Shown in pieces: positions 24,297 through 35,904 of a stretch of 64,000 bases of DNA. Positions within the stretch are counted from its first letter, which is position 1, and every line of letters begins with the position of its first letter. Source of the DNA: Phialocephala subalpina (taxonomy: Eukaryota > Ascomycota > Leotiomycetes > Helotiales > Mollisiaceae); contig FJOG01000009.1 in assembly GCA_900073065.1 (NCBI GenBank), forward strand, positions 822,267-886,266, in the 5' to 3' direction. The position numbers and the translations under genes were made by a program. The notes beneath the pieces were generated by a model. That model was not told the origin of the DNA and made no database searches. It saw nothing but the letters and a program-made list of their open reading frames with translations.

Positions 24297-24530
24297 GTTG
24301 CAATTACCGGTAGCTCAGTGGCCCCGCCAAATCTACCACGACTTGCACACTTGTCAGTTGAGGAGTCATAGGTGACTCATGGACTAGGCAGCCTGTTTCG
24401 GGGTCCTATGAGGGGTAAGAGGAGGGGTCACCCCCTCTCTATGTATATATAGCTCTTCTGTAGCTCTTTTCACTATGAATGCAGTCTTTACCAAGCAACT
24501 GACAGCACTTATTGCCTGTCTTCAAGAACA
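24297..24530 (+). mobile_element. LTR-like sequence (possible solo LTR)
   Basis: The stretch starts TGTTGCAATTACC and has, in order, a GTCATAGGTGACTCATGG imperfect palindrome, a GC hairpin (GAGGGGTCACCCCCTC, about 24411-24440), a TATATATAG box and a pyrimidine-rich tail, ending near CTTCAAGAACA. That layout resembles fungal Ty1/copia LTRs. No second copy, primer-binding site or convincing 5-bp target duplication was found, so this is tentative. Confidence 0.3.
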
Positions 24531-25695
24531 TCCATGTACTTGTATTAGGGTGGATGTGAATTATAATAGATCCGGGATGACTATGATTCTTGAACACCGC
24601 GTACACGATATGCAGCTTTCCCAAATCTGGTTCACGCCGACGACTTGGATATTATGAGAAGCATCACTAGACATTTGATAACATTCATGTCTTCACTTTA
24701 AGCGAAAGTTGCGAGCGTCACTAAAGACTATTGGACATTGCCAAATTCAGGACCTGCACGAGCGTGAAGGCGCGCGCGATGTAATGAGAATCTCGTTAAT
24801 TAGAAAACAGAGGTACGAAGCATCGAGACATAGGAATTGAATCTCCTTTCTTTGCATCTCGATGTACTGGGAACGGTGTCGCATGGCTTTCCAAGTCGAA
24901 TCCTTCTCGAGCCTCCATCGATCGACATATGCACCGAATCTCCGTCCGTACGCTCTTCCAACATGCCATCTCGATGAATTGGATTAAAAACTCGCATTGA
25001 AAACCGATAACTTTGTACAGTCTCCCACGTCCATGACATCGATCGGGAGCTTGAAATTATTCATGATGCTTGTCGTTCATCCACTCCTATCGAACCTTCT
25101 CATGATCTAAACGCTGGCTAGACATTCGAGCTCATCAATTGGATATCTGGTTGTGCAACCAACATCGTGGGGACTTGCATGAAGCAGGTATCGGAAAAGG
25201 AAATGCTGCACGGTGAGACAGTGAGACACTGTGACGATGTATCCAATGGCTGCCAAGCAATACATGTAAAGCACCACGTGGGGTTCAAAGCAGGATTGCG
25301 ATAACGGTAGCTCGAGGACATCCTGGGACAGAGTTTTTCGAAGTCAGAATGCCCATTCTCTGTTTCTTGAACGACTGATGGGAGTTGAACTCGAAGAAAT
25401 TCCCGACATCTCGCCGCGCCTCCCCCTTTCTTAATTCCGAGACTGTCGGATCTGACAGCCGATAGAGCACGCTAAGATTAGATAACGAATCCTGTCAGCA
25501 ACAAGCATGCCTTCAAGATTGCTCGTGCGCGTATCCAAGATCTCGGTCTTGAAAGAAAAAATCCGCGATGCCATAAGTCCAGGCCGGGAATGCTATTCCT
25601 TGGCACATGAAGAGCCTGCTTTCTTCGATTCAGTGCGAGCTGAAAAACTAGACAACGACCAGAACGCAAACGAAAACCCGGATCAGAATCTCAAG

Positions 25696-27191
25696 ATGCC
25701 GCTTACGATTCTCACCGATCAGAATGTGAAGGATATTCTGCAGAGCTTGGACAGGGAGGAGTTGCTGGGTTTGCAGGCGAGTATGCGGGTTGCTCTTCAT
25801 GAATATGCTACTGGGACGACTGCGAGTGGATCTGCGGCAGTGAACCAGCCGAATAGGACGGTGACTGAGAGTGGGAATGGGACGACGACTTTGTTTATGC
25901 CTTCTACTAGTTCGTCTGGTATTGGGATGAAAGGTACCTCCCCCAACTCCATCCCTGAACCAGATACTGACTCTCCCAAGTCGTCACACTCGCAGCACCA
26001 CCATCAAAACCAGACATAGATGCTCCAGTCCTTGATGCCGAAGCAACAACCCCGCAGGGAGCTCTGACTCTAATGGGAGCGGATGGAAAACCCTTCGGTT
26101 TCCTCAACGCAGAAGAAGTAACCGCCTTCCGAACTGCCCTCGCATCCTCCCTCCTCATAACCAGACGAACGAAAGTGAAGACTTTGACAGTATTTGGTAC
26201 AGGCAAACAAGCATACTGGCACGTTCGACTTGCGCTTCTGCTTCGAGGTCCAACCATTAAAAAAGTTCATTTCATCAACCGGGATTTCAATCATAGGGCA
26301 GCTATGTGTATGAAGTCTTTCGTGGGGTATGATGCTGCAAAAAAGAAGGCGGAGGGATGGTTCGATACGACATTCGATTTAACATCGTTAAAATATGGGG
26401 AGATTGGAAGGATATTAAAAGATCATGTTAGGGCCGCGGATGTGATTATTTGTACGACACCGAGCTCGGAACCCCTATTTGACCACACGATCCTCACGAA
26501 TACCGAGGGTAGACGGAGAGCTCGGCTCATCATAGCTATTGGAAGCTACAAACCACATATGATCGAGGTTCCGCCCGAAGTATTGGCCCAAGCCATCAAA
26601 GTCCATGGACCAGGTTTCCATTTCCACAAGCATGCTGAGGAAGGTGGTGTGATAGTCGTGGATACGCTGGCATGTATCAAAGAAGCAGGAGAACTTGTCC
26701 AAGCCAGCGTTCCACCAGACCGGACCGTCGAACTTGGAGAATTGGTCATGCTGGAACGTATCCATACCCCGCTTCAAGAAGACGAATCCGCAATTGACGA
26801 CAGTCCCTACGATTCATCAACTCCAGATATCTTATCTCACAACAACGAAAATCACACTCCTAGCTCCCCAGACGGAGTGCGCAGTCTCGCAAAAGCGTTC
26901 AGGGAACATGGCATGGAAAGCGGATCCAAATCCGCCAGCGTATCCCGCAAATCATCATTCTCTCGAAAATCCTCATTCAATCTCCACTCTCGGAGCGCTT
27001 CCGTCTCATCTCTCGGCGGAAAGAGGAAGAGGATGCAAACAGAAAGAGAAGATCAGATGAGTAGATGGCTCAGTGGCGGAAACGTGATCTATAAATCTGT
27101 GGGCATGGGATTGATGGATCTGGTTGTTGGAAGCGATATTATTAAGCTTGCTAGGGAGAAGAATATTGGTGTTACTGTGGATGAATTCTAA
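25696..27191 (+). CDS. Ornithine cyclodeaminase / mu-crystallin family protein
   Basis: NAD(P)-binding family that includes ornithine cyclodeaminase, alanine dehydrogenase and ketimine reductases. Exons 25696-25933 and 25981-27191, 482 residues; an in-frame ATG at 25507 would add 63 residues, but family members usually start just before LTILTDQNVKDIL, favouring 25696. Family features: N-terminal TTTLFMPS, FGFLNAEEVTAFRTALASSL, Rossmann motif LTVFGTGKQAYWHVRLAL, ADVIICTTPSSEPLF and C-terminal GNVIYKSVGMGLMDLVVGSD. Between about residues 350 and 440 there is a Ser/Arg-rich insertion (SRKSSFSRKSSF, SRSASVSS, GGKRKRM) not found in characterised enzymes; it resembles a kinase-target, nuclear-signal-like loop. 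Enzymatic activity is not assured. Confidence 0.85.
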
Positions 27192-27762
27192 TCTTGAGAG
27201 CCGCCGGTAACTACGGATGGAAGATCAGAAAAGGGTGCTCCCGGACTGCCGGATGTTACATGCAGGGAGGAAAAGAGACCTGCATGGTACAGACGATTGG
27301 ATGTTGGACGTTGAAATGATGATATACGACAGGTACGGATCTACGGCATGACATGGTACCAGGAAAACAGATCGCATGAAGAAAAATATATACTAGAATG
27401 CCTCGCTTGGGCCTTCCGCAAGTAGAAGAAAAGACCTTAAAAAGGGGTTCGGGAATTCGGGATTGAAGGATGAAAGATTGCAATAGAGCTTTGAGCAATT
27501 CGATCAGGAAGACTTTCTATGCTCTGTCTTATTGATGAGTGATGAATGTGAGGAACCAAAGTGAGGAGCGCCCGGCTTCAATCAAATCCGTTGAGCCTCT
27601 GTTCAGACAACCTGCCCATGCCATGACCGCCACCATGTACAATACCGCATTCTGAGGGTATTCGATCTAACCACGCCTAATCACGCCTCTACAACTCCTC
27701 GCTCCACTGTGACCTTGATGCCCAAACTGTGCTGTATGTCCCTTTGTGTACTTCGATTCTGG
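27192..27762. other. Intergenic between convergent genes
   Basis: No gene seen. 3' flanks of the cyclodeaminase-like gene (+) and carbonic anhydrase gene (-). Confidence 0.5.
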
Positions 27763-28659
27763 TCATCGAATCGACATCCTGGCTCCATCGCCACCAAAGA
27801 CCAACATAGCATGATTGCCCTTCACGATCTCAACCTCTTCCTGAGCAGCAGACTTTGTTCCGGGAAGTCCGCCAGCATTTCCACAGTTCAGGTTTCGAAC
27901 CTTTCCACAAGCAACATCATACACCACCCCATGAACCTTCAACCCCCTCTCCTTAACCGCCTCCTCCACAACAAAATTACTCAACAAAGTCTTTACCCCC
28001 GCCTCAACATTCAACTCCGCCAACCTAACCGCCTTCTGTCCCCCATCCTTGATATTTGTCAATTCGTCTTCATTCGCTTTCCTCAACGCTCTGAGCGGGG
28101 TAATCCAAGCATCGATAACTCCTCCAACGCGAGCATCTCCTAAAGCTGCACCGGCACCGCCACAGCAGGTATGACCGCAGAGAACGATGTGGCTCACTTT
28201 CAGGTGGGCGACGGCGTATTCGATTACAGCGTTGGAATTGATGTCTGTGGGGGAGATGATGTTGGCGATGTTGCGGTGGACGAAGACGTCACCGGGTTGG
28301 AGACCCAGGAGGGTAGTTTCGGGGACGCGAGAGTCGGAGCAGCCGAGCCAGACTGTGAGGTTGTTAGTGACTTATGTGATGAAGTATATATACTTGGGCG
28401 GTACAAGTGAAGGGAGGAACGTACGAATTGAAGGTGTTTGTCCGGTAGCAAGCTTCTCGAAGAACGCCGGGTTCTGATGTCCTTTGTAATTCGCCCACGC
28501 CTCATTCGACTTCAGAGCATACTCAAATGCGTCTCCGCCTGTGGATAACAATGTTTGATTAGCTATGTTCTTGTTTCTCTTCCCCTCGTCGCGCAAGCGC
28601 TTGAGTAGCTTGATCAAAGAAGTCGGTGTGAGATTGGCATTCTTACGTTGGGAACCCAT
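27763..28659 (-). CDS. Beta-carbonic anhydrase
   Basis: Zinc enzyme interconverting CO2 and bicarbonate; in fungi it supplies bicarbonate for growth at ambient CO2 and for CO2 sensing. Exons 28659-28647 (13 nt), 28538-28425 and 28352-27763 give 238 residues. The tiny first exon ATGGGTTCCCAAC splices to GCGGAGAC to give MGSQRGDAFEYALKSNEAWA, matching the family start. Zinc ligand Cys and the Asp/Arg dyad lie in LWLGCSDSRVPET; His and Cys in VLCGHTCCGGA; further QPGDVFVHRNIANI. No mitochondrial presequence, so probably cytosolic. The C-terminus ends FGGDGARMSIR. Intron 1 carries a GCTAATC branch site. Confidence 0.9.
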
Positions 28660-30043
28660 TGTAGCAAAAGTTATGTATGTGAAAAGAAAAAGGACCGCCT
28701 CCAAGAAATCGCCCCCAAAAATGTACAGAATCGACGTGCGACAATCGGAGGGAGGGATAAAGAGAGTTTAGGAATGGGAAAGTGACGACTGGCAAAAGGA
28801 AGTCGTGAATATTTGTTTGAATTTGGGCGAATGCAGATGGTGCTTCCTCCGGCTGCGGGAGCGATAACGAGGCTGGTTATCGGATCCAATGAACGTGCTC
28901 AATTGGTGCTGCACTGACTGGAATGACAAGCGGGCTTCTAGAAAGAGGATGGAAGAATGGGAACACCAAGAACAGGAGATCAGCTGATAGGAAGTATATA
29001 CCGCAATAACGTACGATGATGAGCTGGACAAAAGATGGAGAGAAGGATGAGCTGTGTGGGATTGTGGGTATATGAAGCAACCAAGACGACAAGACCCCGG
29101 ATCGGGAGGGCGGGATACTTCAAACGCAGAGGGCGTCTCACGGATTCGTCCGAGAGTCACGCCAAATTTTAATTTTGGCATTTTGGATTTCGGCGCGTTG
29201 CTGCTATGCGAATGTAACATGGCTGACAAGTGCGTGGGACACGATGGATCGTCACTTGGAATCGGTCGCCGAGACACCCTCCATCATCCCTTGTCCTGCT
29301 GCAGATTGACCACAAATCTTGAGATGTGGCGGTCAGCCACAGCGATCAAATGCCTCACTGCTGCGATAAATTTTCGTCAAAGCTTTTGGGCTGCAGCTCT
29401 GTGTTGTTGAGGTGGTGAGAAGGCTTGGCAAGTCAACTGACTCAACCTGCATTTGAAGATTGAGGCCTCTTTGTTGGATTAAAGACAGCAGCATCCTTGT
29501 TGGCGATCCGGCAGTACTGAAATTTGCCAAGAGGGGCAGAAATCAAGCATTACGGAGTGGGCTAGTGTTGCAACGTGTTTGGAGATCGTGGGAGAGGTTC
29601 CTGAGATAAAATGGCAGAAGCAATTATGGATCAACATGTTCCGGAAGATTTTGCGATAGTTGCAGCTGATATTGATTCGCCCGTGACCAGCACGCCAGAT
29701 GCTGTGCCTCCAATCTAGGTCTCAGCCGGAGAATTCCAAAAACACTGCGACATTATATATTGTGATCGTCCAGCATTGCTTGGAAGTTTCGGTGGATTTC
29801 TTGGGCACAGGTACCAAGATCTCATACCTGCATCACGACCAATTACCAAGATGTTGGGCTCAACAATATCAAACATAGTACACTCACATTGGAGTCAAAC
29901 GAAACTTCGCAATACGCAATGTCAAGTCACAAAAATAGCAAACTCCATTATGGTATCATCCAGCTTGAATTTTCGCTGCCTAGCTACAATCCATGCCCAG
30001 CCATAATATCATAAAAAACGCCAGGATCCATTCAAGAACTTTT
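28660..30043. other. Intergenic, no gene recognised
   Basis: Upstream flank of the carbonic anhydrase gene and 3' flank of the eL8 gene. Anonymous frames on the minus strand (28.8-29.3 kb) are not supported by start context or motifs. Confidence 0.45.
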
Positions 30044-31118
30044 TTAGATCTTGATAGCAGACTCAAGAGCCTTACGCTTCTTCTCAGTGCGGGCAACAGC
30101 CTTGGCACCCATGATACCACCACCCCAGTGTCTCTTGGCCTCCTCGTACTTCTCACTGTAGCCCTCCTTGATGGCAGAGACCAACTTGGAAAGCTCGGTC
30201 TTGTCCTCGGATCGGACCTCGGTCAAAGCAAGAACAGCAGCGGTTTTCTTGTGGACGACCGTGCCGAGTCTGGCCTTGCCCTTGATGATAGCGTAGGGGA
30301 CACCCATCTTGCGGCAGAGAGCAGGAAGGAAGATGACCAACTCAATTGGGTCAACATCGTTGGGGATGAGGACCAAAGAAGCCTTCTTGTTCTCAATGAG
30401 ACCGACAACGTGATTGAGACCATACTTGGCGGCGTATGGCTTCTTGCTGACATCCTCCTTCTTCTTGCCCTCCTTGATAGCAGTAGCCTCCTTCAACAGA
30501 CGCTCCTTCTTCTCGGTCTTGCTCTCTGGGCGGTACTTGTTGAGGAGCTTGAAAGCTTGGGCGGCGGTGTTGCGGTCGAGGACATTCTGGAATTGGGCGA
30601 TCGCAGGTGGGACCTTCAATCGGAGGTTGAGGATCTTCTTTTGGCGTTGCAGGCGGACATACTCGGGCCACTTCACCATACGGGAAAGGTTTCGACGGGG
30701 TTGAATGTCTTGACCGATGCCATAATTACGGCTGCGCTTCTCGATGAGGGGGTTCTGACACCGTTAGCATTGCTTTATTTGACAAGGGGATTGATGGTGA
30801 GCTTACCTTTGGGGCCTTCTTCGATCCTGCACCAGCCTTGGACTGGGGGAATGGGGCTGGGGCAGCCTTCTTTCCGGCTTTGGGAGGCTATCATTGAGAA
30901 AAGAAGACATCAGCGAATATGTTCACTAATAATCTTCTTTGAACTCTAAAGAGACCACACTGGCGTTGCTGCGCAGATGTAGCTCAAGCCAATCTTCATC
31001 AACGCCCTCGGGCAATTGATGGAAAATGCATCTCGACGTGCGATTGCTCGTAGAGGTACGAGAGCAATGACGAGTAAATCACTTCATTAGGAGCAGTATA
31101 AGATCAAAAGCTTACCAT
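30044..31118 (-). CDS. RPL8: 60S ribosomal protein eL8 (L7Ae family)
   Basis: Large-subunit ribosomal protein binding rRNA kink-turns. Exons 31118-31116 (the ATG alone), 30887-30807 and 30754-30044 give 264 residues: [58 protein letters not shown] and the L7Ae core [33 protein letters not shown]. The one-codon first exon and 228-nt first intron are typical of heavily expressed fungal ribosomal protein genes. It shares a divergent promoter with NCS6. A 318-residue antisense frame over the last exon is a shadow of its codon bias. Confidence 0.96.
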
Positions 31119-31372
31119 GATGATCGATCGCTGATGGTGGTGATGCAGCGGTTGGCGTCGTAGTTTGTCGATGAGAACAAAAAGATTTCGAGATTTCGAA
31201 TGTTATGTGCGGAAAAGAGTGTGCGCTAAAAATCTTGGCGTGAGGCTAGTATACACGTGACACCTGGGGCTTGATTGGTTTGTTCCCCACGGCCACTCGA
31301 AATTATTGTGACTTCAAGTGAAGATTCACTTGCCACGCAACTTGTTCTTTTCCTACGACATCAACTCTTAGA
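31119..31372. promoter_or_regulatory. Divergent promoter between RPL8 and NCS6
   Basis: 254 bp between the two start codons. Contains an ATTGG (CCAAT on the other strand) at 31274-31278 and a TTTCGAGATTTCGAATG tract near 31185-31201. No TATA consensus. Shared control of a ribosomal protein and a tRNA modification enzyme is plausible but inferred only from position. Confidence 0.5.
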
Positions 31373-32656
31373 ATGGCGCCTGCTCTATGTGCCATCTGCG
31401 AGACGGCCAGAGCTTTGGTAAAGCGACCAAAGAATGGCCAGAAACTATGCAAAGGATGCTTCATCACTATTTTTGAAGAGGAAATCCACCATACAATCAC
31501 TGCAACGAAGCTTTTCTCACCAGGAGACCGAATAGCAATAGGCGCATCGGGAGGGAAAGACTCGACAGTTCTTGCGTCAGTCCTCAAGACCCTCAACGAA
31601 CGCCACAACTATGGCTTAGACCTTGTCTTACTCAGTATCGACGAAGGCATCAAAGGCTACCGTGACGACTCCCTCGAAACTGTCAAGAGGAATGCTGTTC
31701 AATACGATATGGAGTTGAAAATTGTGGGATATGACGAACTATACGGTTGGACCATGGACCAGGTCGTGGAGACCATCGGCAAGAAAGGAAATTGCACATA
31801 CTGCGGGGTATTCAGACGGCAGGCTTTGGATAGAGGGGCAAAAATGCTAGGAATCAAACATGTGGTTACAGGACATAACGCGGACGATGTGGCGGAGACT
31901 ATCTTAATGAACCTACTTCGAGGAGACTTACCTCGACTGGCACGAAGTACAAGCATCGTCACTGGTGATGAGTCCAGCGATGTTCGACGGAGTAAGCCCT
32001 TGAAGTATGCCTATGAGAAGGAGATTGTGCTATATGCTTTCCACAAGAAGCTCGACTATTTCAGCACGGAATGCATATACAGCCCAGAAGCCTTCCGAGG
32101 AAGCGCGAGGACGTTGATCAAGAGCTTGGAGAGAATACGACCGAGTGCTATCTTGGATATCGTGCGGAGTGGCGAGGATATGGCAAAGTTGGTTCCGGAA
32201 GAGGTCACTGGTATCAGTCATTGCAAGAGCCAGAAAGTTTCGTTGTCAAGTGCTGATGGCGGAGAAGAAGGCGCCGGTGGCTGTGGGTCGAATGGAAGAT
32301 CAAGTGGTGGGGAAATGGCAGAGATGGAGAAGAAGTTACAGGAGGATGAGGAGGCTTCGGGAAGGGAAGTTGATGTGGCATTAATCGTACCAAGCACTGC
32401 AAATGGCCAACGACACGACAGAATAGGAGGGAAGAATGGGGTCAAGAAGGAAACTGGCCGAAAGCTCACAAGGCAGACTCTGGGAACTTGCAAGAAGTGT
32501 GGCTACATGTCAAGTCAGGATATCTGCAAGGCATGCATGCTTTTGGAAGGACTCAACAAGAACAGGCCGAAGATGGAGATTGAGATCGATGTTGAAGAAG
32601 AGGAAGGCTCAACGCTGCGAAGAAGGATGGAGGGCTTGGCGTTGGCAGCAGGGTAA
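31373..32656 (+). CDS. NCS6: Cytoplasmic tRNA 2-thiolation protein 1 (Ncs6/Ctu1)
   Basis: ATP-pyrophosphatase that, with Ncs2 and the Urm1 system, thiolates U34 of tRNA-Lys, -Glu and -Gln in the cytosol. Single exon, 427 residues. N-terminal zinc ligands CAIC...CKGC (6-29), PP-loop SGGKDS at 59-64, catalytic/Fe-S type cysteines in [11 protein letters not shown] and later [12 protein letters not shown], plus [20 protein letters not shown]. The C-terminal zinc finger [23 protein letters not shown] is present. A Gly/Ser/Glu-rich linker (about 300-345) separates the core from the finger. Its stop is 11 bp from the stop of the convergent gene A. Confidence 0.96.
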   Translation: MAPALCAICETARALVKRPKNGQKLCKGCFITIFEEEIHHTITATKLFSPGDRIAIGASGGKDSTVLASVLKTLNERHNYGLDLVLLSIDEGIKGYRDDSLETVKRNAVQYDMELKIVGYDELYGWTMDQVVETIGKKGNCTYCGVFRRQALDRGAKMLGIKHVVTGHNADDVAETILMNLLRGDLPRLARSTSIVTGDESSDVRRSKPLKYAYEKEIVLYAFHKKLDYFSTECIYSPEAFRGSARTLIKSLERIRPSAILDIVRSGEDMAKLVPEEVTGISHCKSQKVSLSSADGGEEGAGGCGSNGRSSGGEMAEMEKKLQEDEEASGREVDVALIVPSTANGQRHDRIGGKNGVKKETGRKLTRQTLGTCKKCGYMSSQDICKACMLLEGLNKNRPKMEIEIDVEEEEGSTLRRRMEGLALAAG

Positions 32657-32667
32657 CGCTTTCAAAT

Positions 32668-33391
32668 TTACCCCAAATGTCCAAAGCCCCCGAACCCGGA
32701 CGTGAAGCCTGCGAAAAGACGTTAGCATCTGGTATCAACATGTGCAAGGTGTCCAGTAACTTACTATTAAAAAGACCGTCACCGGCTTGCTCGGCTAGAT
32801 CCACTTCCTCCTCAAGTTCCTCTTCCTCAATTTCCTCCTCGTCATGTTCCTCGTCCGAAGACTCTTCCTCCAAAGATTCTTCCTCCAAAGGCTCCTCCTC
32901 ACATGGTTCTTCAGCCAGAAGTCCCTGTGCAGGCATGATTTTCTGGGAGGTGCTCGAGGGGTTCGTATTCCATCGCAAACGAGCAATATCTTCCTGTCTA
33001 CGCCAGTACAATTCGATATCAGCGTTGCTCCATGCGTCGGAACCGCCTATCTGAAATCCAAGTTAATCGATTAGAGTTACAACATCGCCGTAGTTGTACA
33101 TACCATCTCCAATGCTCGAGCCTTCATGCGGACTTTGTCTTGCGGATTTCGATTGCGAGGATTCCAGAAGCGGTATTCTTGCTCTACGACTGTTTTCCAA
33201 GCCCTCTCCATCTTGCTACGCAGGACAGTACTGCCATTCAAGTGTTGGATCTCATTAGCAAACCTCTTGTAGCCAATGCTAAAGGCGAAATGGGCGAAGT
33301 CTTTCGAGGAGTTGGGAAGGTGCAAAGGCCATGGTATATCCAATAGACCCAATGTTCGTCTTCTTTGGATTCTTTGGGCGTGCGACTGCAT
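32668..33391 (-). CDS. Uncharacterised family member A (acidic, 204 aa)
   Basis: Function unknown. Exons 33391-33104, 33050-32765, 32708-32668; phases close. The core reads DFAHFAFSIGYKRF, HLNGS, RAWKTVVEQEYRFW and ALEM; after intron 1 comes AWSNADIELYWRRQEDIARL. Genes B and C carry the same spaced residues: FxH, IxY[KQ]xF, NG, AWxxxVxxExxxW. Residues 140-175 are a Glu/Asp run; the end is Phe/Gly-rich (FTSGFGGFGHLG). The start chosen is the first ATG in frame with the core; an overlapping ATG in another frame upstream could indicate a missed 5' exon. Tail-to-tail with NCS6. No known domain recognised. Confidence 0.6.
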
Positions 33392-34816
33392 TGTTTTCGT
33401 GGTTGATGGTAGCCATGGCGTCCATTTCTTGCGTTGTCGAGAGTTAATGGTTCTTCTGGTTGAGGAAAAGGATATGGACAAGATGTCGCGAAATGTAAGT
33501 TGACAAGGTTTGTGCTGCGCCAAATACTCGAATTCACCAGGGCGGTACTTTCCAACCCGTGCGGTGTATGCCTTCGCCTTTAAATGCCCCACTCGGGTGT
33601 TGAGCGCCAAAGGGGGGTCGTTCGCCCATTCAAGCAAGGGAGCGGCTCAAAAAAAACGACCAAGATTGAAGGCAAAAAAATCGTCTCTGAGAACTTGAAT
33701 ATGGGAATTGAATCCACAATAATAGACAAGATTTCGAGAGATAACAGTCTACCGAAGTAGCTGTTCTATGTTAATTACGCAACGCCCACCCAGACCGCCG
33801 TGTATCAGCCACAACGGTGCCAGAAACTATGTTATTTAAATCTATACAGGCCACCCCGCCCAACCCCACCAACTGAGCTTAGTGGTATCATCATGTGCTC
33901 CTCCTCATGGCTAGACATCGGTTTCAAATTCGACTATCGTTTCGTTTCTGCATTTCCAGCTTCTTTGAATTTTACCACCTCCTAATTCATGGCGACCCCG
34001 TCACAAATCGCTTTGCAAAAATCATGATCGATATTCCAGAGAACAGCTTCAGCAGGGGCGCTTTACAATGTGCTCAAGGTTCAACACGTGATTCGGACTT
34101 TAGAATAGTCTCAGTGACTGACATCTGGTGATGATTCGAGACGCTGGAAGGCGTGTCAATGCCAAACGCGTATACATAGCATATTGTAGCATATAAAGTG
34201 CCGGAAATCAGTATTTCTTACTCGCCATGTTCATAAGTCTGTCCGGGTGCCTGACTAGTTCCTAACCCGCAATCATAACTTTTGGGAGCGAAAATGTCCT
34301 AAACGATCCAGTTCTTTCATGATAACGGGAGGTTCTATATGACATCCATGAGCTATTTGATGCAGCTTCTCCGTATAATGCAGGATATTCTGCTTAAGGC
34401 TTTAAAGCACCATGACAGACTTCTGAACATGGCGAGTACTTGACGAGCCATTTTCCAGATAACTGTTAACAACTCGAGCGGTACAAAGGACAAGATACGG
34501 CGATTCATGGACCAGTGATCTCATCTGATACTACTCTGCGGCCGTTCACACGAAGATTGGCTTTGAAGTCCACACCTTGATGTGCTCCAGTCATGGAGAC
34601 AATTATGTTTATTGAATTCATAGCTTCCTGCGGATCTTGCCAAGAGCTCTGCTTCTTCCCCAATGTCCCAAGATATCGCATTGCTCTTTCCAATTCAATT
34701 GCTAGTGTACCACCATATCACTGTCTCTGGCAATCATGACTGCAACCGCTTCACCCCAGAAATCACGCTGTGCTACACAAAAGAAGAAACAAAATCTGAA
34801 TCCAACCCCTAAACCC
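33392..34816. other. Intergenic, no gene recognised
   Basis: 1.4 kb with only short anonymous frames. Includes a run of AAAAAA near 33650 and AT-rich stretches. Holds the presumed promoter of gene A. Confidence 0.4.
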
Positions 34817-35904
34817 CTAACGTAGGATCTCATTATCGTCGCCATCGAGTTCGTATTCTTCATCGATATTTCGAAGGAGGATTCCGAGATGTACATACGG
34901 CTTCGGATCGACGGGGAAGGAGGGGGCGACGTCTGGCACTAGTGTTCTATTCTCCTTAATTTGAGGCATCATCGATTCTAAAGCCTCCATGGCAGTGCTA
35001 CTCAAGGCCTGGGTGCTATGCTTGGTGCTGCTGCACTTCATGACTTTGTCACTATTCGTGATCTTCGTAGACAACTTCGCAGCCAGAGAACCGGAACCCT
35101 TCACTAATGCCTTCGTCTTGAATGTCTTTACCGGCTTATCCGCACCCTCTTACATACCATCATCGAGTGGCTGCTCAATCTTGTCGATGACGTAATTGAC
35201 CGACTTGAGCATCTCGTCGTTCTCGTACTCGTCCGCTGTCAAGGTTTCGGCCTCAGGGTTTTGCTTGAACATCATAGCTTGAACCTGTCAGTTAACTGGA
35301 TCTTGTAACGCGCATGAGGACCTACCGTTGGCTATGACCTCTTCAAATTTACTTGTAGCTGGCATGAACTCCTTGAGTGGGCTTGAGTTGACGTGAAATT
35401 CTGGCGTTGGCGCAGATTAGCAATTGTGAGCGCGTAGAGCGAGGGTATCATGAAACTTACGCTCCTCCATAGTATCTTGAAGATCCAAGGCAGCCTCGTC
35501 GTCCTCCATCATCTCTTCCTCTATCATATCTCCCTTCATCATCTCGTTCTTCGTATNNNNNNNNNNNNNNNNNNNNNNNNNNNNNNNNNNNNNNNNNNNN
35601 NNNNNNNNNNNNNNNNNNNNNNNNNNNNNNNNNNNNNNNNNNNNNNNNNNNNNNNNNNNNNNNNNNNNNNNNNNNNNNNNNNNNNNNNNNNNNNNNNNNN
35701 NNNNNNNNNNNNNNNNNNNNNNNNNNNNNNNNNNNNNNNNNNNNNNNNNNNNNNNNNNNNNNNNNNNNNNNNNNNNNNNNNNNNNNNNNNNNNNNNNNNN
35801 NNNNNNNNNNNNNNNNNNNNNNNNNNNNNNNNNNNNNNNNNNNNNNNNNNNNNNNNNNNNNNNNNNNNNNNNNNNNNNNNNNNNNNNNNNNNNNNNNCCA
35901 TCAT
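34817..35904 (-). CDS. Hypothetical protein D (interrupted by assembly gap)
   Basis: Not recognised. Visible exons 35461 back into the gap, 35400-35326, 35277-35158 and 35103-34817; the start is probably ATG 35904-35902 just left of the gap edge on this strand. Splice phases close for the three visible introns: the stretch reads KNEMMKGDMIEEEMMEDDE, then FHVNSSPLKEFMPATSKFEE, AMMFKQNPEAETLTADEYEN, EMLKSVNYVIDKIEQPLDD, KGSGSLAAKL and the end HLGILLRNIDEEYELDGDDN. It is acidic and probably largely disordered. A relict resembling its C-terminus lies at 23.35 kb. Lies between paralogues A and B but I see no convincing homology to them. Confidence 0.5.
35557..35897. other. Assembly gap (341 N)
   Basis: Run of N removing the N-terminal part of gene D. 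Confidence 0.99.

Larger units (their letters stand above)
22885..25506. other. About 2.6 kb gene-poor interval with relics
   Basis: No intact gene. Holds a relict coding fragment on the minus strand (23349-23540) and an LTR-like segment near 24297-24530, listed separately. The remaining short frames have no recognisable motif. Confidence 0.4.

Noticed and set aside
24305..24330. tRNA-like A box (TAGCTCAGTGG)
   Set aside because: No B box or cloverleaf follows within tRNA distance.
29993..30949. 318-residue plus-strand frame over the RPL8 exons
   Set aside because: Leu/Asp-rich antisense shadow caused by strong codon bias of the ribosomal protein gene.
35104..35157. In-frame TAA in gene D suggesting a nonsense mutation or pseudogene
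   Set aside because: The TAA lies inside GTATGTAAG, an excellent 5' splice site; a 54-nt intron ending GCATTAG closes in phase, so the gene can be intact.
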